Assembly: GCA_014904845.1 (NCBI GenBank)
Contig: MU119258.1
Span: 1 to 64,000 of the forward strand
DNA length: 64,000 nt
Direction of reading: 5' to 3'
Source: Acephala macrosclerotiorum
Taxonomy: Eukaryota; Ascomycota; Leotiomycetes; Helotiales; Mollisiaceae
Each line of letters starts with the position of its first letter. The stretch's first letter is position 1. Below are positions 22,748-35,200 of the stretch, piece after piece. The notes below the pieces were generated by a model. It searched no databases, was not told the origin of the DNA, and was given only the letters and a program-made list of their open reading frames with translations. Position numbers and translations under genes: made by a program.

Positions 22748-25700
22748 TTGTCGTCGTCAATATCTTCACACAAGACAAGGTCTTATCCTGCCGAACCCAT
22801 TCGTTTGGCCGAAAAAATGGACGACCTTTCAGATAAAAGGAGCTCGAGACCCGACAAGAAGACCTTCCGATCACGTTTCAAATCAGTTTTCGGGAAATCG
22901 AAGGACAAAGAGAGCAAAGCAGTGCATTCCACCAGCGATGGGCGCAATGATGCATCCAAAAATTCTAGACCTAAGATCATGGAGACCAGTGAACATTCAC
23001 AGCACCAGCTAACTACCACGACCATTTGTGCTTCTGTCAAATATGCCGTAAGCAACAGCAAAGTCGCGACCTCCGAAGAGATAAGCGCTTATTCAGACGC
23101 CGACATTGCTACTTCTACCCGTAGCGGAGAACCTGTGGTGACCCAAGCCTCACAGATGACCAGCAGATCCGATGTATCTCAGAAGGCAACAACCGCAGAG
23201 CTTCTAAAGCCGTGTCTAATATCAGAGCTCTGGAACGAAGCTTATGAGAGTTTGAGAACCAAAGAAGAGAAGCTCGTAAAAGATTACGAGGCTATCCTCT
23301 CGACGAACATCGAGACGGCCTTTGGACTGACAAGTGATATCTTGTCACCTCGTGCCAGAGTGACAAGAAGGGATCAGATGGAGCGTATTTTGAAGAGAAA
23401 ATTGGCAGAGATGAAAGAGAATGAGTGGAGGTTGAGGTTCAATGGTCTGGACATCGCTTTCAAAGACCTTGCGGAGCCTGTCCTTGGTATCGTCAGTGCG
23501 GCAGATCAGTATGTCACCAACGCCCTGAGTGCGAATCCATATGCATCGATTGCATGGGCTGGTGTTAGTCTAATTCTTCCGGTGAATGATATCATTTTAG
23601 CCCATTGAATTTATGCTGATAATCTCAGATTTTCCTCAATCCTTCGGACCAAGTTGCTTCACTGGCTAATGGTCTCAAAACCATATCTGACCTAATTGTC
23701 CAAAGCTCGATGAGAGAGGCACTTTATGCTCACCGATATGATTCTCAAAGCAATTCAACAGACCAAAAGAAATTCGAGCGTGTCCACATTGAGTATCGAG
23801 GTACACTGCAAGAGGAATATAGCTTGATACTCAAATTCCAAGCGATGTGTGTCTGCTACTCTTCACAAGGCAAAGCGTCGAGGCTTGGGTCAGACCTGGT
23901 CAAACGGGACAACTGGGACTCGGCATTGCAAGAAATTGTGAAACAGGATGAAGCCTTTTGCAAAGTCTACGACATACTAAAAGATACGATCCAGCAAGAG
24001 GAATACGATGCGCTTTCCGAGCGCTACGAAGAGAGCTCGAAGACCATGGCTACAATAGCTGGTGACATGTCCGCGTTGAACAGGGCGATTGAAAGTGCTC
24101 AGTCAGATCAGCGTAGGAGAGAACTACTCAAGTGGCTGTCAGTTATTGATCCATCCGAAAACTATCGAAATGCACTTGGAAAGCGCGAAGTAGATACGAC
24201 GGGCTACTGGCTAACTCGAAACCACGAGGGATACGGAGGCTGGAAGGAAGCGCCGAATTCCTTTCTATGGCTACATGGAAAAGGTAATGCGGCCAATGAT
24301 AATGAGAATTCTTTGCTGACAGGGATTGTAGCTGGGTCTGGCAAATCTGTCTTATGGTATGCCCTTCTCTGTTCCTTCTTTCAGGGCTGACGATTACTTG
24401 GCAGCTCTTCTATCATCAAAGGCCTCGAAAACTCTTATGACCTAGATCCCAAAGTCGCAATAGCTTACTTCTACTTCAGCTTCAATGACAAAAAGAAGCA
24501 AAACACCGACGAGTTACTTTGCTCTTTGATCAGACAACTATGGTGTAAGCGACCGGACAAGCCTCCCATTGTCCAAAATTTGGACCAATGCGAGAAGAAA
24601 AACCATCGACCAGACCTTGAGACTCTGAAGCAGACACTAGCAGCCATGATATGCGGATTCTCCAGGGTCTACATTATCATCGACGCTCTAGACGAGTGCC
24701 CTAACGAGGATGGCCTGCGAGAAAGACTATTGAAAACCCTCTGTGGACTCCACAAGGCGAATCATTCTAATTTCCACCTGCTATGCACTAGTCGGAGCGA
24801 GTCAGACATAGAAGTAGCACTGAGACCACTCATGTCCTCCCAAGCAGCTATTGGGATTGATCTAGATAGCTCATACTGCAATGACCTCGTGCGAGAAGAC
24901 ATCCGTCTACATCTTGACGAAGTTTTCGCAGACTCAAAATACAACTCCTGGCCCCCAGAGATCAAAGTCGAAGCGAAAGGTGTATTGATCAAGAAAGCTG
25001 AGGGCATGTAAGTCGAAAATACTCTCATCTTGCTTAGACTCCTTTATTCAGACAGGGTTTGCTATACAACATGTAACTAATACCGACGTCGGACTAGGTT
25101 CCAGTACGTGACTTGTCAATTGGACGTCCTCGGGCGACTTCGAAATTTAGAGGCGATCAGACAAGCATTAGAAGGCCTCCCGATAGGCCTAGATGCAACT
25201 TACGATAGAATGCTTGGAAATGTGAGACCTGAGAACAGGAAGCAAGTAGCGAGGATCTTGAAATGGCTTTGCTTTTCCGCTCGGCCGCTGTATTTGGACG
25301 AGCTTGCTGAAATTTTCATTCTGGATCCGGAAAGCGACGTGCCGTTCGACCAGGAACAAAGACTTTTTGACTCGGAGGACGTGCTTATATACCTGCCTAA
25401 CATGGTGACGAAAATTCCAATTGAGGACGGGTACGAGATAAGACTCGCTCATTTCTCCATCAAAGAATACCTCCTTTCAACACGGACAACGCGAACGGAG
25501 GGACCTGCTAGGGAATTCTTCATCACCGAGACAAATGCACACCTCCAAATTGCTAAGTCATCCTTGGCGTATCATTTGCACCTTAGCGAGAACATACTAC
25601 TTACGAGAGAAGTATTTGAGCAATTCAAGCTATGGGACTACGTGCTTTATTATTACGATGAACATTTGGACAAAGTACCTCGACAATTATGGCCATCCTC

Positions 25701-26389
25701 CCTTAGAAGCTGGGTGGCACAGATCTTTACACTAGGTGCACGAAGTTTACTAAATCTTGTTCGAAAAATCAATCCAGATGACGATATGCTATCGGACTAT
25801 GAACTGGACTTCGACTATCTCGCATCGCCGCTGTACTATGCAGCTGGTCGCTGGTCCCTCTTGGTTATAGAAGAGCTACTCGGAAGAGGTGACGCAATTA
25901 ACGAAGTTTTGGAGACCTCTGAATACGGGACCGCACTGCAAGCAGCAGCAGCAGTAAATAGCTCCCAAGATATTATTCAGCTTCTGCTTAATAAAGGCGC
26001 TAGTATCAATTTGCAAGGGGGTCGTTACGGGACCGCACTGCAAACAGCAGCAGTAAATAACTCCCAAGAGATTATTCAGCTTCTGCTTGATAAAGGCGCT
26101 GATGTCAATTTGCAAGGGGGCTATTACGGGANNNNNNNNNNTTCAGCTTCTGCTTGATAAAGGCGCTGATGTCAATTTGCAAGGGGGCTATTACGGGAAT
26201 GCATTACAAGCTGCTGCCGCAAAGAACGCCTTCAGCATTGCGGAATTGCTCTTTTCCCGTGGAGCGAAAATAGACCCGCCTGGTCCGGAGTGGGAGGAGC
26301 TTCTGTTACGAATCAGAGATCGGGATGGAGACGAGCCGGTCGCTCGATTATGCAAGTTTCAAGAGAATCCGGAAGGCTTTCTCGCGTAG
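22748..26389 (+). CDS. NACHT-ankyrin STAND protein (NLR-type), gene interrupted by an assembly gap
   Basis: Exons 22748-23581, 23629-24283, 24332-24356, 24405-25007 and 25098-26389 (introns of 47, 48, 48 and 90 nt). The first about 160 residues are disordered and basic (KTFRSRFKSVFGKSKDKES). A helical domain like the fungal NACHT N-terminal domain follows (LWNEAYESLRTKEEKLVKDY; PYASIAWAGVSLILP). The P-loop GKAGSGKS (about residue 495) lies across introns, and Walker B is VYIIIDALDEC (about 590). Ankyrin repeats of 33 residues (GTALQAAAAVNSSQDIIQLL type) end the protein. Ten N at 26132-26141 sit in near-identical repeats, and the true gap should be 42 nt plus a multiple of 99 to keep the frame, giving at least 1146 residues. 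This family works in allorecognition and innate-type defence with programmed cell death. The start is the first ATG of the frame. Confidence 0.9.
25972..26198 (+). repeat. 99-bp tandem ankyrin-coding repeats around a 10-N gap
   Basis: The units starting at 25972, 26071 and after the gap (from 26142) repeat with a 99-bp period. At least 56 bases after the gap, from TTCAGCTTCTGCTTGATAAA at 26142, are identical to the preceding unit. This identity is why the assembler stopped, so the real copy number is unknown. Confidence 0.85.
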
Positions 26390-26404
26390 ATATTGAAGAC
26401 TGAG

Positions 26405-26760
26405 GAATCTGATATCTTCAAAGATCTTCCATCTCAAAGGTTTCTCGCAAATATAGGCTTAGTAACAAATTAACGGGTAAAGATCTCCTAGCGGTAAACT
26501 CGGAATTTTATACAGGCCACTTAAATGCGTACTTTGAATTAGATGCTTCGAAAGAGTAAGAGTCGATAAAGTTTAATTAGTCGTCTTTTGTTATAAATAT
26601 TGTGTTTTGTACGCCGTGTTCGTTCTCCTTATTCCCCCGACTGCAGTTTTGTCGCTTTAGTTATCGTCGTATTGATAGCAGACCGTAGTAAACAATTTAT
26701 TTTTGAGTCAGCTGAAAAGGAATCGCAGATAGACGCGCTTTTTCCATCTTGCTTGTTTTG
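26405..26760 (+). repeat. dispersed repeat copy A, A/T-shifted
   Basis: It aligns with the segment at 49265-49312 (first 48 bp) and then with 49765-50071 over about 310 bp; the 450 bp between those parts in copy B is absent here. Most differences have A or T here and G or C in copy B, the pattern expected from RIP. It begins directly after the NLR stop codon. It holds several stops in all frames, so no protein is encoded. Confidence 0.8.
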
Positions 26761-27687
26761 ATGGATCGAAGGCCGGTCTCAACATCTGCTAAACTGAGCA
26801 TACTCCGAGGCTCTTACTAGAACGAGAAGAGAGCGGTTTCAAGGGGCAGGTAGCATTTAAGAAGCTCTTCTGGTGCGAGAAAGAAGTTAAGAGCGAGGAA
26901 GAGGGCCTTCAGCTTGTCAGTGTCAGGCTGAAGCGATCTCATTCAATCTTATGAACTCACTTTGCGAACTAAACAGTGTCTTAAAGTTCTTTCGTGATGA
27001 TGCACTTTCCCAGCGTCCCTCGAAGAACTTGTCCTAGTCGAAAAAGTGACGACGACATGAGGAAAGCGCCAAGGACAGTAATGGAAATTATCAATCTCAA
27101 GGTAGATTTATCATAATACGGGTTGTGCGCCAGATGGCAAAAATTCATCTGAGAGTTGTCGAAAGAAAAAAGTGCAAAGGCGGCAGGACGTCTATCCACT
27201 CGCTTGTCTCGACTAATCAGAGCAATTGTCACCAGCCCCAACCGCTGGCCATCGCCCAACTCTACTCAGTACTACCCACGGGAGGTGACTAGGTGTATAA
27301 GAGCCTCCCATTTCTCGATTATAATCCCTCAGAATCCCACATTTCCAATATCTCAACTACTCTTTCAACAAGTCTATAGAAGGCCTTGTCACGCTCATTT
27401 CCTCATCATGTCATTCAATCAATCCTTGCGAAAAAGCTTGTTGGCACGGCCGTGAAAAACGGGGCAACAGTAAAGCTCTCGGTTGTATCAGTTGAGATTT
27501 CGTAATTAAGTAGTATTGGGGGGGCTAATGCATTGAAACATCGTTCGATATTAAAATAAAGCCGCACGCTTAATCGAGCATCGATTTATATAGGCGGTCT
27601 AGACTGGTTTGAATACATCGATAAATTTATTTTATTAATTAAGTAAATTAAATTATAACGGTTTATTAATAAAAAAGCGGAATTTTA
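26761..27687. other. AT-biased intergenic stretch, no gene
   Basis: No supported gene. Base composition becomes strongly AT-rich toward 27500-27690. The frame at 27156-27455 has no domain. Confidence 0.5.
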
Positions 27688-30600
27688 TTATATACCCATA
27701 TATACATTCCAATCATTTCCTTCCGCCAATTCGGGATCATAGTTCAACCACGAACTGTCGAATGCGTTAATTGCAATATCACGTGAATTAGGGGAACTAT
27801 TGTCTGTCCCATACTGAAAAAGACTTTGTCCTATACCCAAAGCAATTTGTGTATGATCAAGTACCTCCTCAAATGCAGCATACGATTGAGATTGCGAAGT
27901 GGACGCACTGTCGGTGGAATGCTGAAACGAAGAGGAGAGGCTTGAATGAAGGCCTGAACCGTTGCTGCTGTACCCAGAATCCGATGGATCCCTGCCTTCT
28001 GGAGCCTTTGAGACATTGTTTTGGAGGTCAGAAACCTCTAAACGTGACCGTAAATGAGTTTGAGGCGAAAGAGGCTGAAAGAAAGGCGGCGCAATGCGTC
28101 CAAGAGAGAGTTCGGGTGTTGTGCTAGTGGTCATGGATATGCCGGGTCTGGCCTCTTGAGATGCCATTACGGGTGAGTGCAGGGTTGTCGGATTTCGCGA
28201 AGGTGTACCAGCTGCTGTTCCCGCTGAGGATCTGTATCTTGAGAACACCCGATCCTGGCAATCTCTGATGATATTCACCAATCGGCCGTTCATCAATTGA
28301 TTTACTATGCTCTCTTCTATAGGTTGTGATTCGTTGTGAACGATTTCCTCGAGCGCTGCTCTAAAGTCTCGTGGTAATTCTCGCCGGCAGTACTCTTCGT
28401 AGTCTGCGAGTTCTCGTGAGTCAGGGGAGAGGACAAGGTCTTCTTGAACAGCCTCAAAGTCTGTGGCGATTATTAGCATATGATATCTGTTGTAGAGAGG
28501 TTTCGATGAGACAGTCACATGTCGATGGCCTTATCTCAGGCTCGCTTGAATATTGTGGCTTCGAATTAAAACTTAACCAGCAAAAGGTGACTTACAAGGG
28601 TTAGGTATCATCTCATTTGGAAATAGTAGCTTGTATATGTCTTTCTACCTTTCTGCTTGAGTTCGCTGGGCCTTTTGTTTGCACCGAAGCTTTTCGACGA
28701 TTTCAGCGGTCACCCCGTCTGCGTGCTCAACATCTCTGAGTTCGCATCCTTTTGGTTCTTTCAAATGAAGATTTACTGCATCTTGGTCTTTGAAAAGCTC
28801 CTTGCATCGTTGGCAAGGAAATATGCGGTGATGTCTATACAAATGGCCCCTGAAGTAGATCAGTACCGAATGTGATACGAATATGACGGTAGCTTACTTG
28901 ACTCGAGCCACGGTTTCCAGTGGAGTTAAAGCACAGGGCCGCCAATTCTGTAAGCAATACTTCCGAGGATCTCGCTTCCGGTATGGGCATGCGAATTTGG
29001 TGTTGTCGTCTTGGTTTTGAGGTGGAGACAGGTAGGTTCTGGGTCTTTTCGGACTTTTCTCATTCCCGTTGTTTTGATCCTCATCATCTTCGGCTTCCCT
29101 TCTTCGCCGTCCAAGGCTATTTTGGGTGGAATTCTGGCTAGAGTTAGTTGCCCCAGTGAGCGAGTGCGAGCCTGTAGTGCGCGACGTAGTCTCGCCTCCT
29201 CCACACGTCGTCTTCGTCATTTCATTCTGGCTTTCCTCTGATTGAACCGGAACACTATCAGGATTGTGGGTTTTGCTTAAAAGTTGATGAGCGGGGCTTA
29301 GATTCTTGGCCCTTGAGCAGTTTGAAGACTTTCCGAGAGGCTTCAATCTCTTGATTGAAAATGACCCAAAATTCGTTCATGATTCTATCAATCAATTCTT
29401 GTTTCATTGTCGAGAATATAGGTCGCGTCAGACTCTCTTTCATTTGTTCTTGGGAAAGTAAGCCTTCTTTCGGAATGGCCGAAAACCCGGGAAAATTGAG
29501 GTCACTCCCAGTAATTTCGTCTTCGCCCCAATCGGTGTCATCATCTGCAATGGACGAGAAAGTGTTATTTCTACTCGAAAATTCATCCTGAAGGCCTGGT
29601 GATGACTTCCTAGTGCACATATTGTTGGTACTTGGAGACGAAGGTTTATCAGAATGATCTGGTCGAGATCCGGTCGAAGTCTGATTGCCCTCTTCGTAAA
29701 GCGCTGTGGTGACGCCTTCCGTGTCCGAAGAACTTAGACGCTGAAGCTGGTCACATGACGAGGAGTTTCCCTCGAGCTCTCTTTCAGAAGGGCACCCGAT
29801 GTTACTAGAATTGACCTTAGAGACAGGTAGTTCTTTTGGTCCTGTACTTCCAGTTCCTGGTGATGCGGGGCAGTAGCGGCTCTCTGCAGCAGGCGTGATA
29901 TCTTCTCGAGCTGTTTTGGCTGTGTTTTGTGGACTTTTCCCATAGCCTTTTACTAAGATATGCCTCTAGTTTTTCTCTATCAGAATCTGCTTTCAGGCTT
30001 GTTAGTAACAAATATAGCGGAATTACGAACCTTTAAAGCGTCCTTATGAGAAAAGAATTTCGCACAGTGTCCACACGGGAAAGGTTTCACTGATAAGTGG
30101 ATTCTCTTGTGCCGTTTTAGGTCATGATTCCGATTGAAGGATTGAAGGCACTGATCGCATTTGAACGGTGCGTCGTTCCAATTCTTCTGGCCGGGATGGA
30201 ATCCATACCAGTCGTGCAGCGACCCGCCCCATTGGCGTGGTGGATATTGCATGCTCATGCCCCCTACCAGGGCCATCTGGTCTCCTGGGATATGCACGTT
30301 TGACATTGATCGGACTAGCCATTGCAGGAAGGGCGTAGCTATTATATGACGGTGGTGCGTGACAGCTTTGTAGTGTTGACGGATGTGACTGAATTGAAAC
30401 AGAGGAAATTCTGTTTGAGGGCGCGGAAGAGGCGTTAGGAGACTGTTGGACGGGTAGCTGTTGGCTGTTGGCTGGGAACGAGGATTGTTGTGGTGTCGAG
30501 GATGGAGTGTAGTATGTTGGCGTTGGAGGAGGACGCCACCGAGAAGTATCCGGGGTATTGGAAATCCCTGGACTAGACAATGTTGGAAAAGAAGGAAGAC

Positions 30601-30715
30601 TAATATCGTAGAGTGGAGAGGAAAGCCTTTGGCTCAAGTCTGGCGATTTCGAATCTCGATCTTTGAAATTTACTAGAAAGTTCATTGACAGAGAATAAAG
30701 CGAACGTCGTCCCAT
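27688..30715 (-). pseudogene. C2H2 zinc-finger transcription factor, broken by frameshifts and a stop
   Basis: From ATG at 30715 a Ser/Pro-rich N-terminus leads into a zinc finger, FKCDQCLQSFNRNHDLKRH, and a second, FPCGHCAKFFSHKDALK, continued after an intron by RHILVKGYGKS. Later come an acidic, disordered part and a distal Cys/His block with FACPYRKRDPRKYCLQNW and HLYRHHRIFPCQRCKELF, joined by a clean intron at about 28840-28890. Four lesions are visible: a frame change near 30310; the last ligand of finger 2 is Tyr (codon TAT, 29942-29944) where this finger type has Cys; another frame change near 29260-29345; and TAG at 28645-28647 in place of an expected Trp in the ERWKDIYKLLFP-like block. 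The frame stays open beyond the stop to 27688. It was probably an Ace2/Swi5-like regulator; it should not be functional now. Confidence 0.75.
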
Positions 30716-31490
30716 GTAGTTCTTTTAATATTTTAATTTTAAATTTTAAATATAATTTAAATTGTAATATTTTTAAAAGTTTAAATTTAATAAAATAATT
30801 AATATATAATATTTTTTATTTATATATAAAAAAATATATATATATTTAATAATAAATTATATAAAAATTTTTTATTTATTTAAAAAAATATTAATAAAAT
30901 AAATTATAAATTAATAATAATAAATTTTTTTTTTTAAAATTGTAATTATAAAATACTAATATGCATTTATAAGTAATAAACAATTATTATATAATAAAGT
31001 TTTATTATTTATATTAAATTATATAATTAATAATAATAAAACGACGAGTTTAAATATATTGGAAAATATTTAGATCGATTGGACTTATTTTAATATATTA
31101 AAAATATTGGAACAAGTTAAATAAAACGATAAAAAGTTTTATATAACGAGTAAAATTATTTGCATTGGAAAAATATTTAAACAAACGAAATCTCCCATGT
31201 AATAAAAATTGTTTTTTTGTCAAAACTGCTTTTTTACTTATGAACAAATTAGTTATTACAATTATTATATTATATCTTATTTCATATTAATTCAATTTGC
31301 ACATTTCATCTTTGATTAAGCCGGTCGTATATTAATACTTCGAAAGCAAAGCACAAAATGAGACCAATTATCGTAACAAAAATAGCCTGTTTAATAATAA
31401 CACTAAAAAAGCTCCATACGTAACATTTCCATATTTCCAAACTATTCAAATTTCCAATTTCCGAGTATTAATATTCCAAGCCACTGCAAC
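30716..31490. other. AT-rich block of about 770 bp
   Basis: By eye about 80-85 percent A+T, made of short TTTAA/AATAAT-like runs with no reading frame of note. The sharp change at the 5' end of the broken C2H2 gene suggests either RIP-altered former repeat DNA or an AT-isochore segment. Confidence 0.7.
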
Positions 31491-31714
31491 GAACCGTGGT
31501 AGCTTTACGCTACAACTCCAACATCAGCAGGAATCTGAGCCTGAGCTTCGCCAGTTTCTCTGTGAAGACTCTATAAATAAATATTAGTTTGGTTTACTAG
31601 AATAATTTTTCTATCGATATCTATCACTACAGCATTGGATTGATATTGTTGTTGCAATAAAATCGAGCACTTACATCCATTGTTGTTCCCCTCTTCTCAT
31701 TCAAGTGTTTCTTA

Positions 31715-32430
31715 TCATCCCGCTTCGTAAAAATAACATAAAGTCCCTTCCAAAGCATTAGCCTACAATGTGTTTACTCTGATAAATATATATTAAAAAA
31801 AGGTGGTGAGGGAGGGGAGTTGTAGGCGAAATACTTACAATAAATGAATTGGCGAGCCAACAGAACCCACCTATAAAACTAAAAGCAAGAACGGTTCTCC
31901 ATGGCCCACACCCCACGCTCCCAACCAGAGTGTAAGTGGGATAGGGGTGGTACCAAAATCGTCCCCAGTAATAACTCCAATAGTTCGTATACCAATAAGA
32001 CGAACAAGCGTAAGCTCCACTTAGCTATACTGATATTAATATTTCTGTTACTTTGAAGAAATATCAAACTATGAATGATACACCCCCTTTAGGTGTCCAT
32101 GATAATTCGGAAAAGGAAACAAAAAACGTTGGGTAATAGATAAAGAGCGCTTACGTTGTCGAGTAGACCAAACGCAACCATCCAGCAGATAAAGAGGGCG
32201 CAATCGAGAGGAAATGCCCAGAATGAATACAATAAGGGCGGCAGGAGGATGATGGAAGCAGCTACACTTATGCAGGCTATTACTTCAGCGTAAATAATTT
32301 TTGAGTCGGCATGTCCATTGCCCAAATCCAAAAGATGTAAAAATCTGCTCAGGATACCAAGCACAATACAACCGCAAATCAACTCTCCGATGCGGAAGAC
32401 GACTGATATGACTTTAGAAGCGGTACCCAT
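31715..32430 (-). CDS. MARVEL-like four-helix membrane protein, about 169 aa
   Basis: Exon 1 (32430-32155) encodes MGTASKVISVVFRIGELI and three membrane helices, including IIYAEVIACISVAASIILLP and FPLDCALFICWMVAFGLLDN. Exon 2 (32024-31839, after a 130-nt intron) encodes GCGPWRTVLAFSFIGGFCWL, the fourth helix. This order matches small fungal MARVEL-domain membrane proteins of the plasma membrane or eisosome vicinity. The 3' end is uncertain: an acceptor ending at 31763 gives a stop at 31715-31717, but a neighbouring frame (LWKGLYVIFTKRDDKK, then HRETGEAQAQIPADVGVVA at 31510-31570) looks more like a true C-terminus. A small frameshift or an unseen splice site may explain this. Confidence 0.65.
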
Positions 32431-33181
32431 TCTTGAATGTGAATTCTGTCAATGTTGAGAGAAGGATAATAATGGTTGATGATTGTAGAAATCGTGTTCG
32501 GGGCGGTATCCGCACTATTTAAGTCGCAATTCGAAAAACGTACCAGCTGAGTCCAAATTTAGCCTTGCGCCATCACATGCCCAAGTCTCAGCTGCTTTGC
32601 ATGCATTACCGGATCCCATACGCAGTTTTTGCGAGACCCTGGTCTGGTGTATCAGCTGAGAATCGAGGCTGGTCTGCTTTTCAAAAGATCCAATGTATTG
32701 CATGGACTAAATTACCCGTTCGGGGAAGCGTGTAGGTCTAGTTCTCTTTGCATCATGGTGGGGTGCTTTCAACAACCACTAGTTTGCCGGGAAATTGTCA
32801 GGAGATTATTAGACAAGTAGGTGGTCTGACGACATCTGATAAGAATATGATGTTTATTCATTCAGTCAGTCTCGAATCTTGGGAATATACATGACTCAAG
32901 CATAAAATCCCTCGCTGAAATAACAAATTGATCGGGGAGGTTAACTTTCCAGAAACAGATATTGATCCTTGTTTATAGCCGTTACTGAATGAAGTTAGGC
33001 ACAGCCAAAGCTCACACCTCCTATCGAGTTTTCCCAATAAGCATATATAATTATTTATTGTTGAAGGTCTGCGATGTGAAGAAACGACGAAGTATTACTG
33101 ATTCAATTATCCTATAGTCTTTTATTTAAATTGCTTGAAAGAGTTTCTCTGATTATTTATTGCTAAAATCTGATATTAGAA
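32431..33181. other. divergent intergenic interval
   Basis: Lies between the MARVEL-like gene and the potassium-channel pseudogene, which point away from each other. No gene is seen. Confidence 0.5.
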
Positions 33182-35200
33182 ATGAACCAAAATTCGTATA
33201 CAACGGCTGCCGCGCTGGATGACGAACCAATCTCTCTTGGGCCTCAACAACAGGAACAGCACAATGGCCGTGAATCACAGCACCGGTATATTGAATTCAC
33301 ATAGTAATTAGCAGAATTTGGCTTATTTGAGGTTGTAGCAGATGGTGGCTCGTATCGAAAATATGCCCTCTAATCGCCGGAGTTTTTGGTATAGTAGCAA
33401 ATGCCTTTGGTATATGTTCTCTTGTACAGGATTGGAGAGAATATAGGCCTACTCATGACCTACAAGATGAATTTCAAGGAATTAAAAACCCGCCATAGTA
33501 GATAAAATCTCCTGCAACTTCTTAACTAGCATTCGAGCACTAATACTTAACTTTAATAGGCTTATTGCAATTACTTCAACATGTCTTGGATGCGGTCTGA
33601 TATCAAACTTGGTGTTATTCCTAAATTTGAGTGGCCGACTTTCTTTCGTCTTTGCGCAACCGACTACAGTTATAGGGTGGTTATTATCTTCTCTAGTCTT
33701 TGGTGTTTTAATAATTGTTTACGCTCTCCAAGGCCCTCGGACCCAACAACCTGGCGAATACGTTTTTACGCAAGGGTTTTATTACGCGATCATATCAACG
33801 GGGCTGTATTTCTTTATTTCTGCAATTATGACCTTCGTTTTTGTCGGTGCGTACAAGAAGTATTATACGAAGACATTCAGGCTCGGAAAGATGGAACGGA
33901 CCCTCCTTTTACAACAACTCGGGTTGACGATCTACCTCCTCCTCGGGGCACTTGTTTTCTCAATAATTGAGAATTGGCAATTCCTAGATGCGGTATTCTG
34001 GGCAGACTTCACACTCTTAACGATTGGTCTAGGGGGTGACCTCACGCCGAAAACCAACCTAGGACGTTTACTATTCATTCCCTACGCTGTTAGCGGTATA
34101 ATAATAGTAGGTTTGATAGTAAATTCCATTCGTAAAGTTCTGAATACCGCGAAGAAGGGAATACAAGAGCAAGCTCTCGAGAGACAAATTTAAAGGATAG
34201 AAGTTCGGACCCTTCGAGATGGAGTATCAGCAAGTAAGAAGTTACAAAAGACATATCTATCGAGAAGTGGGAATGAATACAAATTTAACGTCATGCGAAA
34301 GCTGCAGCGAACTACTGCAAGGAAGTGTAGATGGATGGCTTTGGCATTCTTAATTCTCGCAACCTTAACCCTATGGTTGGTTAGTGCGGCAATTTTCACA
34401 GTGGGCGAGAGAGAAAACCAATGGAGCTTCCTTATACCGGTTTATTTCACTTCCGGGGCACTTCTCACAATTGGATACGGGGACTTTATGCCATCGACGA
34501 ACTCAGCCAAACCGATTTTCGTCCTGTGGAGTTTTTTCGCTATTCCGATTATTACAATTACAATCAGCAATTCAGCAGACACTATTATTAAAGAGTTCCA
34601 AGGCTTTGTCCTTTTCATCGGATCGTTAACGATATTGCTGGGGCAAGATAGCTTAAAGAAAGTGGTTAAGTCCTGGTATCTCAAGTTCACCAGAGATCGG
34701 ATCCCGGTAGGAGCTTGTGTACCAAGTAAGGAGCATCCTTTCGTCTCGAGATTGAAATAATTGAATTCTCATATGTACATATCTAGCCACGAACCCAGCC
34801 AAAGGGCATCAAAAATTCAGCAAAAAAGGAAGAATAGAAACGAAAGAAGCCGATCATATTGCTGAGCGAGATACTTATTTCTACTATCACATCATTCCGA
34901 AGGAACTTTGCAAGGTCCTAGAAGAGAGTAGAGTATTTCCACAAAAGCAGTACGGATACGAGGAATGGTTCTACTACTTGAGCTTGATTCGCATGGGTAA
35001 GTGGGCGTGCCTGATCCAAGAAATGCGTGAATAGGAATTAATAGAACCGAAGACAAGCAACTAGATCGCGAGGGAAACATTGATGGAAGTTGTGGATACG
35101 CAATGCCCCAGGAGACCAGCTGGCTAGGCCAGGCAAGGCCATTTCTCATTAATCCTGTCCTTATGCTACTGTTTTACAATTCTCCTTGGGAGGTAAATGC
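33182..35200 (+). pseudogene. TOK-type two-pore outward-rectifier K+ channel, inactivated
   Basis: Exons 33182-33285, 33339-33497 and 33560 onward, with GTATAT and GTAGAT donors. The product has the TOK layout of several helices before two pore loops: LLTIGLGGDLTP (P1, about 34015-34050) and LLTIGYGDFMP (P2, about 34465-34495). The C-terminal part ERDTYFYYHIIPKELCKVL at about 34870 is also typical. Breaks: the codon made across the second intron is TAG after NPP, where the family has Trp; TAA at 34191-34193 lies between the two pores in an otherwise open frame; and the C-terminal block is in a different frame from the one closing at 34760. The first two fit C-to-T/G-to-A changes. The family gives outward K+ current at the plasma membrane, but this copy cannot make a full channel. 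Confidence 0.8.
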
